The position numbers and the translations under genes are program-made. From assembly GCA_022495005.1 (NCBI GenBank), contig JAGYXB010001324.1:3100001-3164000 (forward strand): DNA of 64,000 nt. Direction: 5' to 3'. This document shows, in pieces, positions 1 through 11,218 of this stretch. How positions within the stretch are numbered: position 1 is the stretch's first letter; each line of letters opens with the position of its first letter. The stretch is from Rhyacophila brunnea. Lineage: Eukaryota; Arthropoda; Insecta; Trichoptera; Rhyacophilidae. The notes beneath the pieces were generated by a model that was not told the origin of the DNA, did no database searches, and saw only the letters and a list, made by a program, of their open reading frames with translations.

Positions 1-298
1 TTGGGTACTTTTAAGGTATCTAGAGAACAGGAGGAGAAGATATTTCACATGGGGACATGAATGGTAGAGTTGACACTTCATAACTTTGCGCTCCAACTCT
101 AGGATAAAAATGATGTTAATATATTCTTAAAATATTTTTTTACATACCTATATTATTTATTTATATTCTTATTATTACGTTATATTATTTTAATACAAGT
201 GATTATCATTTGATCTAATTTTATGCGAGGTAATCAGGCAAAAAGGCGTATTAGTAGGTTTAGAAAAAGTGCAAAATTATAAAGCGTATTTATTTTCT

Positions 299-503
299 TT
301 CAACCATGTCCAATCCTAATTATGAGCCTCCACAGAGTGGAGGTTTGTATTAACAGATTTTGTTTTTACGAGAGATGGAGGTCAGCCACTTGCTCAGCCT
401 ATTAGAACCATACTCTGACTCATGCACAAATTGAAAAATAATATGTGTACTTGCCAGACCCATGATTCTAAGTTGGCATCCACGACGCTATAGACAGACG
501 TTT
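299..503 (-). repeat. SINE A copy, 5' head decayed
   Basis: On the minus strand this is a tRNA-derived SINE also found at 21096, 33671, 38589, 40700, 42486 and 60451. The shared body runs from a GGACATGGTC-type 3' end through a CCACTCTGTGGAGG hairpin and a GTGGCTGAC block to a TCTGGCAAGTACAC segment. The tRNA-like head, with its box A/box B, is degraded here near 480-503, so this copy is probably not transcribable by RNA polymerase III. Confidence 0.8.
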
Positions 504-829
504 AATACTCTGTGTATATTCTTCGATTTTTTATTAAGTTTACAGTGTTATTAAAATTTCGTAAAAAAAATCTAACAAATATCTCATGGGTGAGTACGGA
601 TGTTATTAAAAGTATTATTTTTATATACAGTGGGCAAGTTACATCTGCCGGACTACAATCATCTCAAAAAGAATAAAGTTGGATTAGTTTTCCGGCAGTA
701 ATTCAGGGGAGAAAAATATTTTCATTTTGAGAAAACCTACATATTTCGTACACATCTGTTAAAACTACAACCTATTTTTCTTTGCAAAAGTTTCATTTAA
801 TTTTATAAAAGCTTTAGAATATATTCTAC

Positions 830-1215
830 ATATCATCATTATCATAAGCAGCAATGTGGGACAATCCACTGATGGATGAAAGCGTCCCATAGTTCCTTCC
901 ATCCATGTCGGTCCATTGTTCTTTGTTGTCATCTACATCTACCGAACATTACCATTTCGATCATTCTAGCCAACAGCTTTTAGGGTGTCTCTGTGGGTGT
1001 TTAGTGCCCCTTGTATAACGGCCCTTGTACATCGGTTATCCACTCGCCGAGCGACATCTACAGCCTATTGCCATTTCATATACTAATTGACCTGTACCAC
1101 ATAGTGTACTCTTGTCTGCGTCCTTATCTATTGGTTTCTTTTTTGGTCTTTCCGCTTTATGCACATCATGCAGATTTCCATGCCACGTTGCGCTACTTGT
1201 AATTTATGAATTTCT
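830..1215 (-). mobile_element. Degenerate RTE-like LINE 3' end
   Basis: On the minus strand the segment ends in a TGATGATG-like tail next to a block reading (plus strand) CCACTGATGGATGAAAG. The same block ends the better-preserved RTE copy at 53300-55213. Weak similarity to the C-terminal coding part of that element is visible around 1120-1200, but frames are broken. It is an old, 5'-truncated dead copy with no functional ORF. Confidence 0.6.
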
Positions 1216-1225
1216 CTTATATTTA

Positions 1226-1567
1226 GGCCCGTTTCAGACGGTACACCAGTGTCGCGCTCGTATTAATAAATAAGGTTTTTGTATTCGAATAAAGGGGCCT
1301 TTGTATTATGTCTATGAACGAACCAGAGCTAATGAGTCAACGAGTGCCCGGTACACTTTTCCATCGGCCGCTACATTCTCAAGCCGCCGATACATTTGTT
1401 TTTATTACCGCAGCCAGTTTTATGTTCTAATTTATAACGCGAAATTATGCGTTGACTCATTAGCTCTGGGGCGTCTATAAACATAATACAAAGGCCCGTT
1501 TATTCGAATACAAAGGCCTCCTATATTTATATCGAGCGCGACACCGGTGTCCCGTCTGAAACGGGCC
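1226..1567. mobile_element. MITE with long TIRs and TA target duplication
   Basis: A 342 bp non-coding element. The left end GGCCCGTTTCAGACGG is matched by the inverted right end CCGTCTGAAACGGGCC, and the similarity extends through CAGTGTCGCGCTCG. Inner inverted blocks (around 1292-1340 and 1455-1520) include matches such as AGAGCTAATGAGTCAACG, so the element is close to a full hairpin. TA flanks both ends (1224-1225 and 1568-1569), as in Tc1/mariner-type insertion, though TTA/TAA cannot be excluded. A lone related end lies near 1618-1646. Confidence 0.75.
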
Positions 1568-1649
1568 TAACACCCACACACCGAATATTGAACGTCGCGC
1601 CTAAAATGCGTGAACCGGTAAATAATTTAATCTGAAACGGGCTTAAGAG

Positions 1650-2089
1650 TCTGTGTTCCCATACGCATACGTAAACGTTATTAATAACATATGAACAATA
1701 CTACACACTATTTTGTAATGAACGAAAGATTTTCCATTATAATTACGTTGTTATTTTTACTGCTATATGATGCTATTAGTTGCAAAGTCAGTTAAATCCA
1801 CATTTTTAATGCCTATTATAAAATTGTTTTTGTTAGTATTTCTCAACCATTTTTCAGTAAGTACTAAGTTAAGTAATTAATTCAGTTGTTTCCATTAAAA
1901 AAATAATACGATGTTATTTGAAAAGTTTGAAACATTAGCCGATATGTTATTTTTACATAGTTTGACAGCAAAATATTGCTTTCTTATAAGCAGGCAGGAT
2001 AGCATGAACATATGGATACACCTGACAAAAACTTCAAATTTTTCCCACATACTACTTAAGTGTACATATTATAGTTTTCAATATGGTTG
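1650..2089. other. Intergenic, nothing recognised
   Basis: AT-rich DNA with only short chance ORFs, and no repeat ends, tRNA-like boxes or coding signature that I can support. Confidence 0.5.
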
Positions 2090-2092
2090 TTA

Positions 2093-2419
2093 AGCCGCGT
2101 TGACACGGTCCAAGTACGATCCAAGTAGACTTGGATAGGAATAATTAGTATGAAGATGTCTCATCCAAGTGATAGCTTCATACTATGTATCCCTATCCAA
2201 GTGCACTCGTATGTGACATCTTCACACTAATTATTCCTATCCAAGCTACTTGGACCGCGTCCTACTCATCCAAGTTAACTTGGATAGGAATAAATAGTAT
2301 GGAGCTGTCACTTAGATAGGAATAAATATTATGAAGCTGTCACTTGGATGAAACATCTTCATACTAATTATTCCTATCCAAGTCTACTTGGATCGTACTT
2401 GGACCGTGTCAACGCGGCT
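2093..2419. mobile_element. CCAAGT-rich MITE, copy 1
   Basis: A 327 bp element. The end AGCCGCGTTGACACGGTCC is repeated inverted at the right (about 2375-2419) as a nearly perfect 45 bp terminal inverted repeat. The interior is packed with alternating TCCAAGT and ACTTGGA units and with AGGAATAATTAGTATGAAG blocks in both orientations. TTA occurs on both sides (2090-2092 and 2420-2422), as expected for a PIF/Harbinger-type 3 bp duplication. Related copies lie at 50330-50546 and 63265-63489. No coding capacity. Confidence 0.85.
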
Positions 2420-2539
2420 TTAGGGAACACTTCCTCCGGCGGTCATCTTAGATTTTACAGCGACCAATTTTAAATAACTATATTATCAATACCCGGCTTC
2501 TAAACTGCTCAGTCTATATACATTGTCAAAACTAGGCAA

Positions 2540-2657
2540 TGCTCCCGATTCCTGGAATAGTTATCAGAGACACACAGGTCAATTCTATCAAAAATGGCAG
2601 AGTTCTCATTTACACCACGTATAAGACGAAAAAAATACTTGGCAAAATATTGATATC
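2540..2657 (-). mobile_element. Jockey A LINE fragment
   Basis: Minus-strand translation gives pieces such as RLIRGVNENSAI and DLCVSDNY..RNRE. They match the C-terminal part of the LINE ORFs at 42870-43600 and 35815-36265. The fragment abuts the 3' tail of a LINE B copy at about 2658, so LINE B appears to have inserted into or beside this older sequence. Confidence 0.7.
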
Positions 2658-3140
2658 TTTATTTACTTATTTATTTAAGAATACAAAACATTGTGGACAT
2701 AACAAAATCTAAATTCAAGATGCACACGTGAGACTTACATTATAACAAATATTACCCTCACAAGATAGAAGAAAAGAATATGGAATATAATAATAATAAT
2801 AAAAGAAAAACAAATTAAATGAAAACATACCTCAGTAAAATTTAAAACAGAAAAATAAAATTTTGAAAACAAAAAACATACAATTTTATACAGAAAAATA
2901 AAAAACAAAATGCAAAGTACATCACTGAAAATGTCTATGTCTTTAGGAAGCGCATTTAATAATCTTGCACCACTCGCTAATGGTGCCTGAGAGGCTTGAC
3001 ACGAGAAAACGGTTCCGATCCAGAATAAATCATGGCTGCGACCACGTAGATAATTGACAGGCGCATGGAAATTCAAATTTATTAGGACACCAGGATTGGA
3101 AACCATCCCTCGCGCTAACAAGCAAAAGTGTTTCAAGAGA
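2658..3140 (-). mobile_element. LINE B, 5'-truncated 3' end
   Basis: The minus-strand ORF reads LNFHAPVNYLRGRSHDLFW...LLNALPKDIDIFSD, a typical C-terminal tail of a non-LTR retrotransposon ORF2. It then runs into an AT-rich 3' UTR ending in TTATGTCCACAATG and an AAATAAATAA-type tail at about 2658. The second copy is at 10540-11395 on the plus strand. Only the last 60 or so residues remain, so there is no reverse transcriptase. The exact clade (Jockey/CR1-like) is not established. Confidence 0.7.
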
Positions 3141-4361
3141 AAGTGCTTCTACAGTAGTCAAACTACAACAGTAGTAAGCATACCTAAGAAAAATCCAGTT
3201 GCACAATGTAAATCCATTCTTTATAGTAGTATTGGCAAGTCAACAAAACATTATTAAATATTGAGACGAAACCTATAAATTTTGAAAACGAAACAGTTAA
3301 CAACATTCAAGTAATTAGCTAATACGCTAATATAATCAATCAAAGTCTGATGTATACTTATATATTTTGGAGTATATTTTTATATAGAAATGTACACTCA
3401 AATAGAATTAATACATCATTCGTATCATTACGTCTTCTCCCACTACAATAAATCTGTCATTGTATTTCTAAAAATGCTTTCAACCCTTGGTAGCGAAAGT
3501 CCATTCATTATCTGAAGACTTCTTCTGTGAAATGAGACACGATGGCATTTAGCCACTCCATTAGTATCATTTTTCTTTGACAAAGCAAATACTGAGAATC
3601 CAAAATGTAATAAGCAAAGAACTCTGTAGCAGTGGTGTGTCGCACAACGCATTTCGAGAGACTCGTTTATAAATTTAGCGAACTCTTTGCGAGTCAGCTG
3701 ATTGTGTTATTTTTCCACATTATGTATTCATGCAACGTTGTATTAAATACATACTTGAGATATACATCATTTTAAAACATGCATATACATACTAGAAAAA
3801 ATCATTTTGTAGAAAATAATACGACACTCAACGGTATTTGTATATATTGTATCTGCTGGATTCACATCAGTATGCTTTTCCAATTATTAACTTACGGGCA
3901 TCTTATTGAATTACGACGATTTTAACTAGTAGTTGTGACAATATTTTATCTACATGTTCTACAAAATATACATATTATTATAATATCGTCACTGTTCTGG
4001 CAGAAGACACTAATTTGAAAAAATGACATATTGAGTTAGTTATACCAAAATGTTCCTTATTTCAAACTTTACCGTCTGGAAACCTTCTTAATAAATAAAC
4101 AGTCTTTATTTTAAAGTCATCCTTTTCACGATTACTTAATAAACTCACATGATAGACCATATCAAACATTTTAACAACTTCAAAGTCAAATTACTCAAAA
4201 CTAGTATTCTCCAGTTAGTGTGTTCTGCCAGAACAGAGACGATATTTCCCAAGACCTCACAAATATACACAAAATATCTTTCTTTTTTGTTTTTTTTTTA
4301 TTTATTTAGGTCAACTAAGAGGATCAATCACAGAGGATAAGTAAAAAAATAATATGGAATG
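3141..4361. other. Intergenic, nothing recognised
   Basis: Low-complexity AT-rich sequence. Short ORFs at 3443-3652 (minus) and 4149-4340 (plus) show no recognisable motif and have chance composition. No TIR pair or tRNA box was found. Confidence 0.45.
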
Positions 4362-4369
4362 GTCCCAAT

Positions 4370-5137
4370 TAGGGAATCCAATCCCGAGCCGAAATTCTGA
4401 TCCCGGGATTTCGGGATTACAATTTGACAATCCCGGGATTGGCATTTTTTTCCATTGTTAATATACAATTTTTATATTTACACATAACATTGATAAAATC
4501 GGTCAAAAATAAATCTAGTATAATTTATAATATTTAAGACATTTATTGTTAATATTGTATATCTACGTTCAATCTTGGAAATACATAAGTTTAATTGAGT
4601 AAATAATATTAAATATATATATATATAAATAATAATGTGAATTTAATACGCGATTGCTGTTTCTGATAGTAAAGACTTAACGAATGGATTAGCGAGATTT
4701 AAAATAGTAAAGCAAATAAGCATGGCGTACTTATGGCCTTTCCGCTTCATAAATCTAATTAGTCAGCCAAATATGAAATTGCCGTAAAACGTATGAGGTC
4801 ACGGTGGAATTACTTTGTTAAAAGTGCGAAGCATTGCTTTTTTCCAATCTTTCTCATTTTTAATAATTTATGTGAAAAAATAAAATGAATCGACAGCTTA
4901 CACATGGGTATAAATCGAACTTCACTCAAACTCAGTTTATTTCTAATGTAGTTATTTTTTATTAAAAGTATTTTTTCTGTTATATTTTCGCTTTTATTTT
5001 ATGTTCCATAAAAATTTATAAAAAAATCAATCCCGAAATCCCGGGATTATGTTTATCAGTCCCGGGATTCATAGGTATCGAAAATAGCTCGGGATCCCGG
5101 GATCCCGGGATGCGGGATCCCGGGATTGGAATCTCTA
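4370..5137. mobile_element. Non-autonomous hAT element, perfect 8 bp TSD
   Basis: A 768 bp element flanked by a perfect direct repeat GTCCCAAT (4362-4369 and 5138-5145). Its ends are TAGGGAATCCAATCCCG and, inverted, CGGGATTGGAATCTCTA. Subterminal CCCGGGAT palindromes cluster at both ends (4405-4440 and 5030-5125) and are probable transposase-binding sites. The interior is AT-rich with no ORF, so it would need a transposase in trans. Confidence 0.88.
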
Positions 5138-5299
5138 GTCCCAATAACAGGCGGACACAAAAAGCATAATAAATCAAAATTAAATCAGATCGAATTTAAT
5201 ATTATGTACAGCTGTAATGGATATAATTGGAGAGTTATTGAAAATCGTTATAAAATAAAACACATTAGCAATAATCATAAAAAAAGAAAAAAGATTAGT

Positions 5300-5545
5300 T
5301 AAAATTTATCGCAATTAGGTATGGACTCCTTTAGCATAGTGGACTTTGTGCGTGGGCGCGATACCCGAGAGATGCAGGTTCGATTTCTGCGGGATGTCTT
5401 ACTTTCTTCAAAAAGATTTTTTCTATTGGTTATAAATGTTATAATATATTATTTTCTCAGAAGTGTTTTAAAATTATGTATGTTCAATAAAAATAATGCT
5501 AGATTCTTAAATCTTGTAAATTATTCATTGAGTAAATGGTTAATT
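5300..5545 (+). repeat. SINE B copy
   Basis: The tRNA-like head has a box A-like TAGCATAGTGG and a box B-like GGTTCGATTTC at about 5332-5390. It is followed by the family body TCAAAAAGATTTTTTCTATT, a TCTCAGAAGTGTTTT block and an ATTATGTATGTTCAATAAA tail. The same order recurs at 5640, 18121, 25500 and 47590. It is a retroposon, not a real tRNA gene, because the acceptor stem does not pair. Confidence 0.8.
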
Positions 5546-5639
5546 ACATTATTAGCAAGTTCAAGTAAGTTACAACAACAAAAAAAATTGTAGTGATCCG
5601 CAAAGTCGGTTAGTAATTAAAATAATTGATACCTACTGT

Positions 5640-5905
5640 GATTTAAAATACAAAAGCCGATCGCCAATAGTAACTCAATTTGGAAAGCGATTCAGAGAGT
5701 ATTGTAAGAGCCATTAGTTTAAACTTGTCGCAATTAGATAGGATACCTATAACATTGTGGTCAATGTCCGTGGGCGCGAAACCCGACAGACGCAGGTTTG
5801 ATCGTGCTTGTACCTATTTTTTTTTTCAAAAAAAAATATATTGGTTAAATATTTTCACAGAAGTGTTTTCAAAATTATGTATGTTAAAGAGAATCGTTTG
5901 ATTGT
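5640..5905 (+). repeat. SINE B copy, diverged
   Basis: A second SINE B in direct orientation shortly after the one at 5300. It keeps GGGCGCGAAACCCGACAGA, a mutated box B (GGTTTGATC), the A-rich linker and the CACAGAAGTGTTTTC / ATTATGTATGTT tail. The leading CGATCGCCAATAGTA block is also seen beside the SINE B copies inside the large inverted repeat. Confidence 0.75.
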
Positions 5906-6540
5906 CAAATAAATATGGAGTACAGCACTGTTATTTGAAAATGTAATAAGAAAAGTACTTAGGAGATATTTAGTATGTTTTGAAAGTTCCGCCAGGAGTG
6001 AAACGACATCGTGTTTACGTAGCTAAAAAAGTCGTAATTACTTCATCTGGAAGTGTTCCAACTAACGGAAGATGTTTTCAAAAATGCATCTCGAGTTTTG
6101 TTTCCAAACTAGTTTTGCAGAGCGAGGGCAATGCACTTGCGTTAAATGACAGGCGGCCATTGCTTGTCGGAGTTATTATATTTCTGCAGTCTTGAAAGGT
6201 TTATTTTAAGTTTTATTACCTCTTCAAAAAGCAGCGTTCTAAATACTGAAGATCTTGCCAGCCATCTTGACTGAAAGGCCAAAAGTCGAAGTAGTTCAAG
6301 CCTTTCTTTATAAACGTTTTCTGAATTAAAATAATTATAATCCTATTAAATGATCAAAACATTATTATGAATGAAAGCTAAATATTGTTTAAATATATAT
6401 ATATATATATTTAAATATTAAAAAAAAATGTCAAACAAAATAATACATTTTATTTATTTCATAAAATATTATTTTGATCAATGTGCCATAATGTAATAAA
6501 CAAAGCATAATATAACGGTATTATAACGTCGTTGATGCTA

Positions 6541-6986
6541 CAATACCTGCTATGAGTACAAAACCAAATTGTTCAGGAGACAAAAAAAACTGTTTTAAAA
6601 AATAAGTAAATATGTTTCAATTTGATGACATTAATAGTTTTACATTGATTGAATAATTAAAAAAAAATTAAAAAGGAAGGAAATAAACAATACACCTTGA
6701 TTATTCTCTTTATTAGCACATGACAGATATTGTCAGCGTCTTTTTGATTACATAACAGGTATACAATACCTGCTATGAGTACAAAACCAAATTGTTCAGG
6801 AGACAAAAAAAAATGTTTTAAAAAATAGGTAAATATGTTACAATTTGATGACATTAATAGTTTTACATTGATTGAATAATAAAAAAAAAATTAAAAAGGG
6901 AGGAAATAAACAATACACCTTGATTATTCTCTTTATTAGCACATGACAGATATTGTCAGCGTCTTTTTGATTACATAACAGGTATT
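6541..6986. repeat. Tandem duplication of transposon left end, 223 bp unit
   Basis: Two adjacent copies, 6541-6763 and 6764-6986, are nearly identical. They share the start CAATACCTGCTATGAGTAC and the end TTGATTACATAACAGGTAT. Every matched block is offset by 223 bp. The outer CGTCGTTGATG terminal bases are not included in the second unit. The duplication doubles the number of subterminal motifs at this end of the Sola-like element. Confidence 0.88.
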
Positions 6987-7189
6987 TGTTGTGAACGAAT
7001 TTTTATAATCAATTTTAGAAAAATGCAAACACCCATGAAAAAATATTATACATAGAATTTTATAATCAAGTTTATAGAAAATAAAATGAATCAAATATAG
7101 AACATACTAAACATGACAATCAAAATTATTTTTATAATATTTTGCTATGATATTTTAATTAGTTCTTGGAATTTGACATAAACCGCAAA

Positions 7190-8444
7190 TTATCATGGAA
7201 TGTGATGATCTTTTTCAATACCTATCGTTTTTCAGCTCTTGAAGGTGACAATATTTCGATGCAAAAATGGGTATATCCTCGATATACATTTTTAAACAAT
7301 ATTATTGCCTGATTTTCTTCGTTGCAAAAGAGGTAGCCATTCACATAAATAGCTCAAACAATAGTCAAACAGATATCACCATTCGGTAAATATTTTAATT
7401 GACAAATATCATCGACAGTAGGGTCTCCGGCTCTCTTGCCTGGTCTGAGTGATGTGAGGTTTGTTTGTAACTGATCATATTGTGAAAAAAAATCAAAATT
7501 TAGTACTTTCACCTTATATTGTTGCTTCTGTCGTGCTAATCTCATCCGTGCTATGTAATCCGATGGTGAATTTATTGGTGGTTTGAAAAAATGATCCAGC
7601 GTCGCATGAACACTGTCGGCCTCCATCATAGTGTGACCTTTTTGCAAAATATGTTGATAAATATTGTTATCGATTTTTTCTTAGTCGTATCGCTAAGAGC
7701 ACTGGCTAACACCTTATTGCAATTTTGGTAAATACATCCATCAGATGTAATTACCACTTCTTTATAGCTAGGGGTAGATTTTCTATGTAATTCATAATGC
7801 ATACTTGATACACCCCCATTTGCTTCAGGCCATACGTACAATGACACTTCTTTATTATTTAATTCATATATGATGAAGTTATGAACTTGGAGTTTTTGCT
7901 TGTACCTAATACATGGCAGAAGCATCTGTTTTGGGGCACAAAAGTACACTTTGGAGACCCATTGTCAATACCAGTTTTCCAAAACTTGCACTCTTTTTTG
8001 AAGCATTGTTTGCAGCCCTATAAGAGTGTTTTTTCGAAGAGTTTTAACCGAAAGTTCCAAAAACTCAGCTTGTTATATAATATCTGAAGACACGGATAAA
8101 TTTTGCATTGACGACCGTAGAAGGATCATTATATATGTGTATAATATTATGTTGTTCACCTGAACGGAATGTTCCATTAAACATATGAGTAAGTCCGTCA
8201 TCAGGGGGTAGCAATGTAATAAAGTCTAGAAATTCAAGTATATCTGCATTTGAATTTGTGAATTCATTTAAATTTCTATAACCATCTACGGGAGTTAAAA
8301 TAATATCTCCAATATCGCTATTATCCGATGGAGGAGCTTCATTAAAAATCTGAAGGAGCTTTGTATCAGAGCCAGAAGCTGTAAATTTATCTAAAGATCC
8401 CCCAGATTCTTGATACTTTTTGTATAGTGATGTATGATATCTCT
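7190..8444 (-). pseudogene. Decayed transposase of the Sola-like element
   Basis: Reading minus, an open segment (8444-8065) begins after an AG acceptor-like site and reads LYKKYQESGGSLDKF...LPPDDGLTHMF. It stops at 8065-8067. After a frame change come LQVHNFIIYELNNKEVSLYV and SDGCIYQNCNKVLASALSD (about 7900-7685). After another frame change come KGHTMMEADSVHATLDHF and LRPGKRAGDPTVDDICQLKY (about 7640-7370). Further traces, LPLLQRRKSG and KYCHLQELK, appear toward 7190. I recognise these blocks from a widespread insect transposase family of RNase H-like style; assigning the catalytic acidic residues would be guesswork. Several stops and frameshifts make it non-functional. Confidence 0.78.
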
Positions 8445-9224
8445 AAAAAATAATGTTATGAAAATTACATGTCAAAAAAACAGTTAAAATGACAATGAAC
8501 ACACGAATGAAAACAGATAAAACGTTTCACTTTTGATTATTGTAAACATAGGAAAGTAAAATTTAAATATTGGTTATTGAGGTGGTGGTTGTTAATATAC
8601 TTCCTGAATTTGGATAAAACCTTAATGTAGATTGTAGCGGCTCTAATCTTTTTAAATAAATTGAAATTAAATAATGGCAAAATGTGTTTTCAATAACTTT
8701 ACACCTAACAGAGTAAATATTAAAAATTACCTCAACCTTAGCCACTAAATTTAGAACACTTGTAATTCTTGAATACAATTATATAATTTTATTATAGTAA
8801 GTAGAAGAAATAAAATAATTCTTACCATGCAACAAATTAATGGATAATTACTGTCATGTGACTCACAAAAGTATTAACTTGACTCATTAAAATGTGTGAG
8901 AGTCATATCAATGTTCCTTTGAATTGCACATAACTGTTATTTTATTTAGTAATATCTGCCATGTGATCAATGTCATAAAGGTGATCTTAAGTTAATTACT
9001 GCTATGTATACTTATATCACATAGCAGATATTACGATCACTGAATTCAACCCCGACATATGACAGCTTTTGTTTTTATTTCTTTAGAATACTTTGGTAGT
9101 TCCAATCACATAGCAAGTAGTATAGATGGATGGAGAAAAAAATAACCTATCCAACGATGTAAATAACTCAAAACTGACAAAATGTGCACATAGCAGGTAT
9201 TGCAGAATCAACGACGATAAGCCG

Positions 9225-9595
9225 CCTAGATTCATAACTCACATTTTGCAATTTTGTCATTTTTCAGTTAAACATACCAAGTAATTCTAAAGGCATTCTA
9301 CATAAAGAAAAATAGTTGGCTATCAAAAGTCACTTTAAACCATGTGAAAAACATGTGTTAGTATCATAACTCATATTTTTCAATAAATAATGTGAGTTCT
9401 GTCATCAAAGCCTTTCTAACCAATCAGGGAGCCCTATTTCTCATAATGTGTCTGCAAACTTAGTAGTATGACATGTATTTTTTTAAAATAATGTAAATCG
9501 ACTCACTCACTCATTGATATTCAAGGGAGTTCAATCACATAATTTTCTTCTAATTATGAAAAACAGTGCTCTGATATTTTTTTTGCAATTATATC
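9225..9595 (+). repeat. Repeat family S, copy 1
   Basis: It starts near TCATAACTCACATTTTGCAA and runs through TTTAAACCATGTGAAAAA to a CGACTCACTCACTCATTGAT / CAAGGGAGTTCAATC block. The same sequence occurs inverted at 13540-13880, and in part at 24958-25025 and 32960-33125. No ORF. Its class is unknown to me. It begins about 8 bp beyond the right end of the Sola-like element, so that element may have inserted next to or within it. Confidence 0.65.
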
Positions 9596-9599
9596 AAAA

Positions 9600-10520
9600 C
9601 TATTTTTTATATTAAATTAAGGTAAGTATAAATTAAATGCATTAATTAGTAGCCAAGGTCACGGCGTACTTTAAGTATTTATTCATTGCATAAAAGAATT
9701 GGTTTATCGTGGGTTTTACTCAACCAAATGATCTAATATAAATGAACTTAAAATATATTAAAAATAAGCACATTTTAACAATTTAATATCTTAAATAATC
9801 TATTTGTTTTGTCCATAATATAGCTACATAATATTTTCATAAATTAAATTTGCTATCATTATAAAGCGTCTTTTTTTTCAATAATATAATTATTACTGTA
9901 TAATATTTCATATGTAATATACGTAGTAAAACTACCTTATTTCATATTTTTAATAAAAAATTCATTAAATTACTTCGAAAAACTTCAGGCGTTGCTTCCA
10001 TGTTACTTTACAAACAAAACATTAGTTGCAAGTTTTAAAACTGCATTCATCATAATGCTCTTCGGTTGCTTTGTATATTTTTATTTGTATAAACTAAAAC
10101 TTCTTTCTTAGGTGTAATTAACTAAACGAATGCATCTTATGTTTCTAACGACTAGATTCTTGCAAATCATTTACTCGCCATATTGCATAATTTTTAAATC
10201 ATTAGACTCTCCCTTAACGGCCCATCATTTTATTTATAATATTAAATATATATGTAAAAAAAAATTATAGAGCATCTCTAATAAAAATTACAAAATTATA
10301 CAAAATAAACAAAATAACGTAAGTATTTTTTTACTGTATTTAATAAAGGTAATAGTTTGATTTTTTCCTGTTCACTTAACGCATTTTTGGTAGTTTATTG
10401 TAAATTATCTGGACACATATTTTTTTTTCGACCATGTCCGGTACATATTACAATAAGTGTTAATAATTCGATACTTTCCTACCCTATTTAGCTGCCGTAG
10501 CGGATCGAAAGCAGCCTTGT
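9600..10520. other. Intergenic, nothing recognised
   Basis: Very AT-rich with no ORF over 60 codons. At 10423-10450 there is a fragment resembling the SINE A 3' end (TTTCGACCATGTCCGG), too short to call as a copy. AGACCCACTGGTGTC near 10528 resembles an end of the MITE at 36281-36579. Confidence 0.45.
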
Positions 10521-10756
10521 GTATAGAATAGACCCACTGGTGTCCTAAAGAATTTAAATTTATATGCGCCTTTCAATTACTTACGTGGTCGTAGCCATGA
10601 CCTATTCTGGGTCAGAACTGTTTCCTCGAGTCAAGCCTATCAGGTACCATTAGCGAGCGGTGCATGATTAGTAAATGCGCTCCCTAAAGACGTAGACATT
10701 TTTAATGATGTACCTACTTTGCATTTTGTTTTTTAAAATGAAGTTTTTGAATGTTT

Positions 10757-10833
<77 letters not shown>
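10757..10833. repeat. (ATT)n microsatellite
   Basis: About 25 units of ATT with two AGT-type interruptions. It gives a run of isoleucine codons in one forward frame, which is why a spurious ORF covers it. It lies in the LINE B 3' UTR. Confidence 0.95.
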
Positions 10834-11218
10834 GAAGTTATACTTCTTTTGGGGCGTTTGGTAGAGAGTATTCACGAGAGTATGAAGTTAGCTGCGAATC
10901 AGTCAGCTATATTATACAAACGCAAGTTTGATAGTAAAATTGTTCCGAATTTATTATTGTCGGCCATTTGCAATTCCTTGCGTACACAAACGTTTAAACG
11001 CCAGAGTGACAGTTGTTACTTTAAAAATAAAAATAACGAGAAATAATTATATAATTTAGTAATATGAGTTAAAGTGTATAGAAATAAACCAACGGTGCTC
11101 CAATATGCGGCCCTTTTTCTTGAGTGTGTAATTTAACAAGATAATTAAGAGCTATTCGAAGAGTCTAGGTTATCACAAGTGTTGTTTTTGTTTTGTTACG
11201 CCAAAGAAGTATAACTTC
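10834..11218. mobile_element. MITE with GAAGTTATACTTCTT ends
   Basis: The left end GAAGTTATACTTCTTTTGGG and the right end CGCCAAAGAAGTATAACTTC are inverted copies about 385 bp apart. Each end is itself nearly palindromic (GAAGTATAACTTC). No coding frame is supported. The element sits between the microsatellite and the displaced 3' UTR of LINE B. The TSD is obscured by the adjoining (ATT)n tract. Confidence 0.65.

Larger units (their letters stand above)
6527..9216 (-). mobile_element. Sola-like DNA transposon, 2.69 kb, 4 bp TSD
   Basis: The left end CGTCGTTGATGCTACAATAC is mirrored at the right by a sequence ending AATCAACGACG, giving terminal inverted repeats of about 28 bp. ATAA flanks both sides (6523-6526 and 9217-9220), a 4 bp duplication. 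A decayed transposase lies inside on the minus strand at 7190-8444. At least eight variants of AATAYCTGCTATGTGAT sit near the two ends in both orientations. The 4 bp TSD and the protein style fit Sola, but that superfamily name is inference. The protein is frame-broken, so the copy is dead. Confidence 0.8.

Noticed and set aside
10705..11046. 113-residue ORF rich in isoleucine
   Set aside because: It is produced by the (ATT)n microsatellite and the adjoining MITE, with no protein family features.
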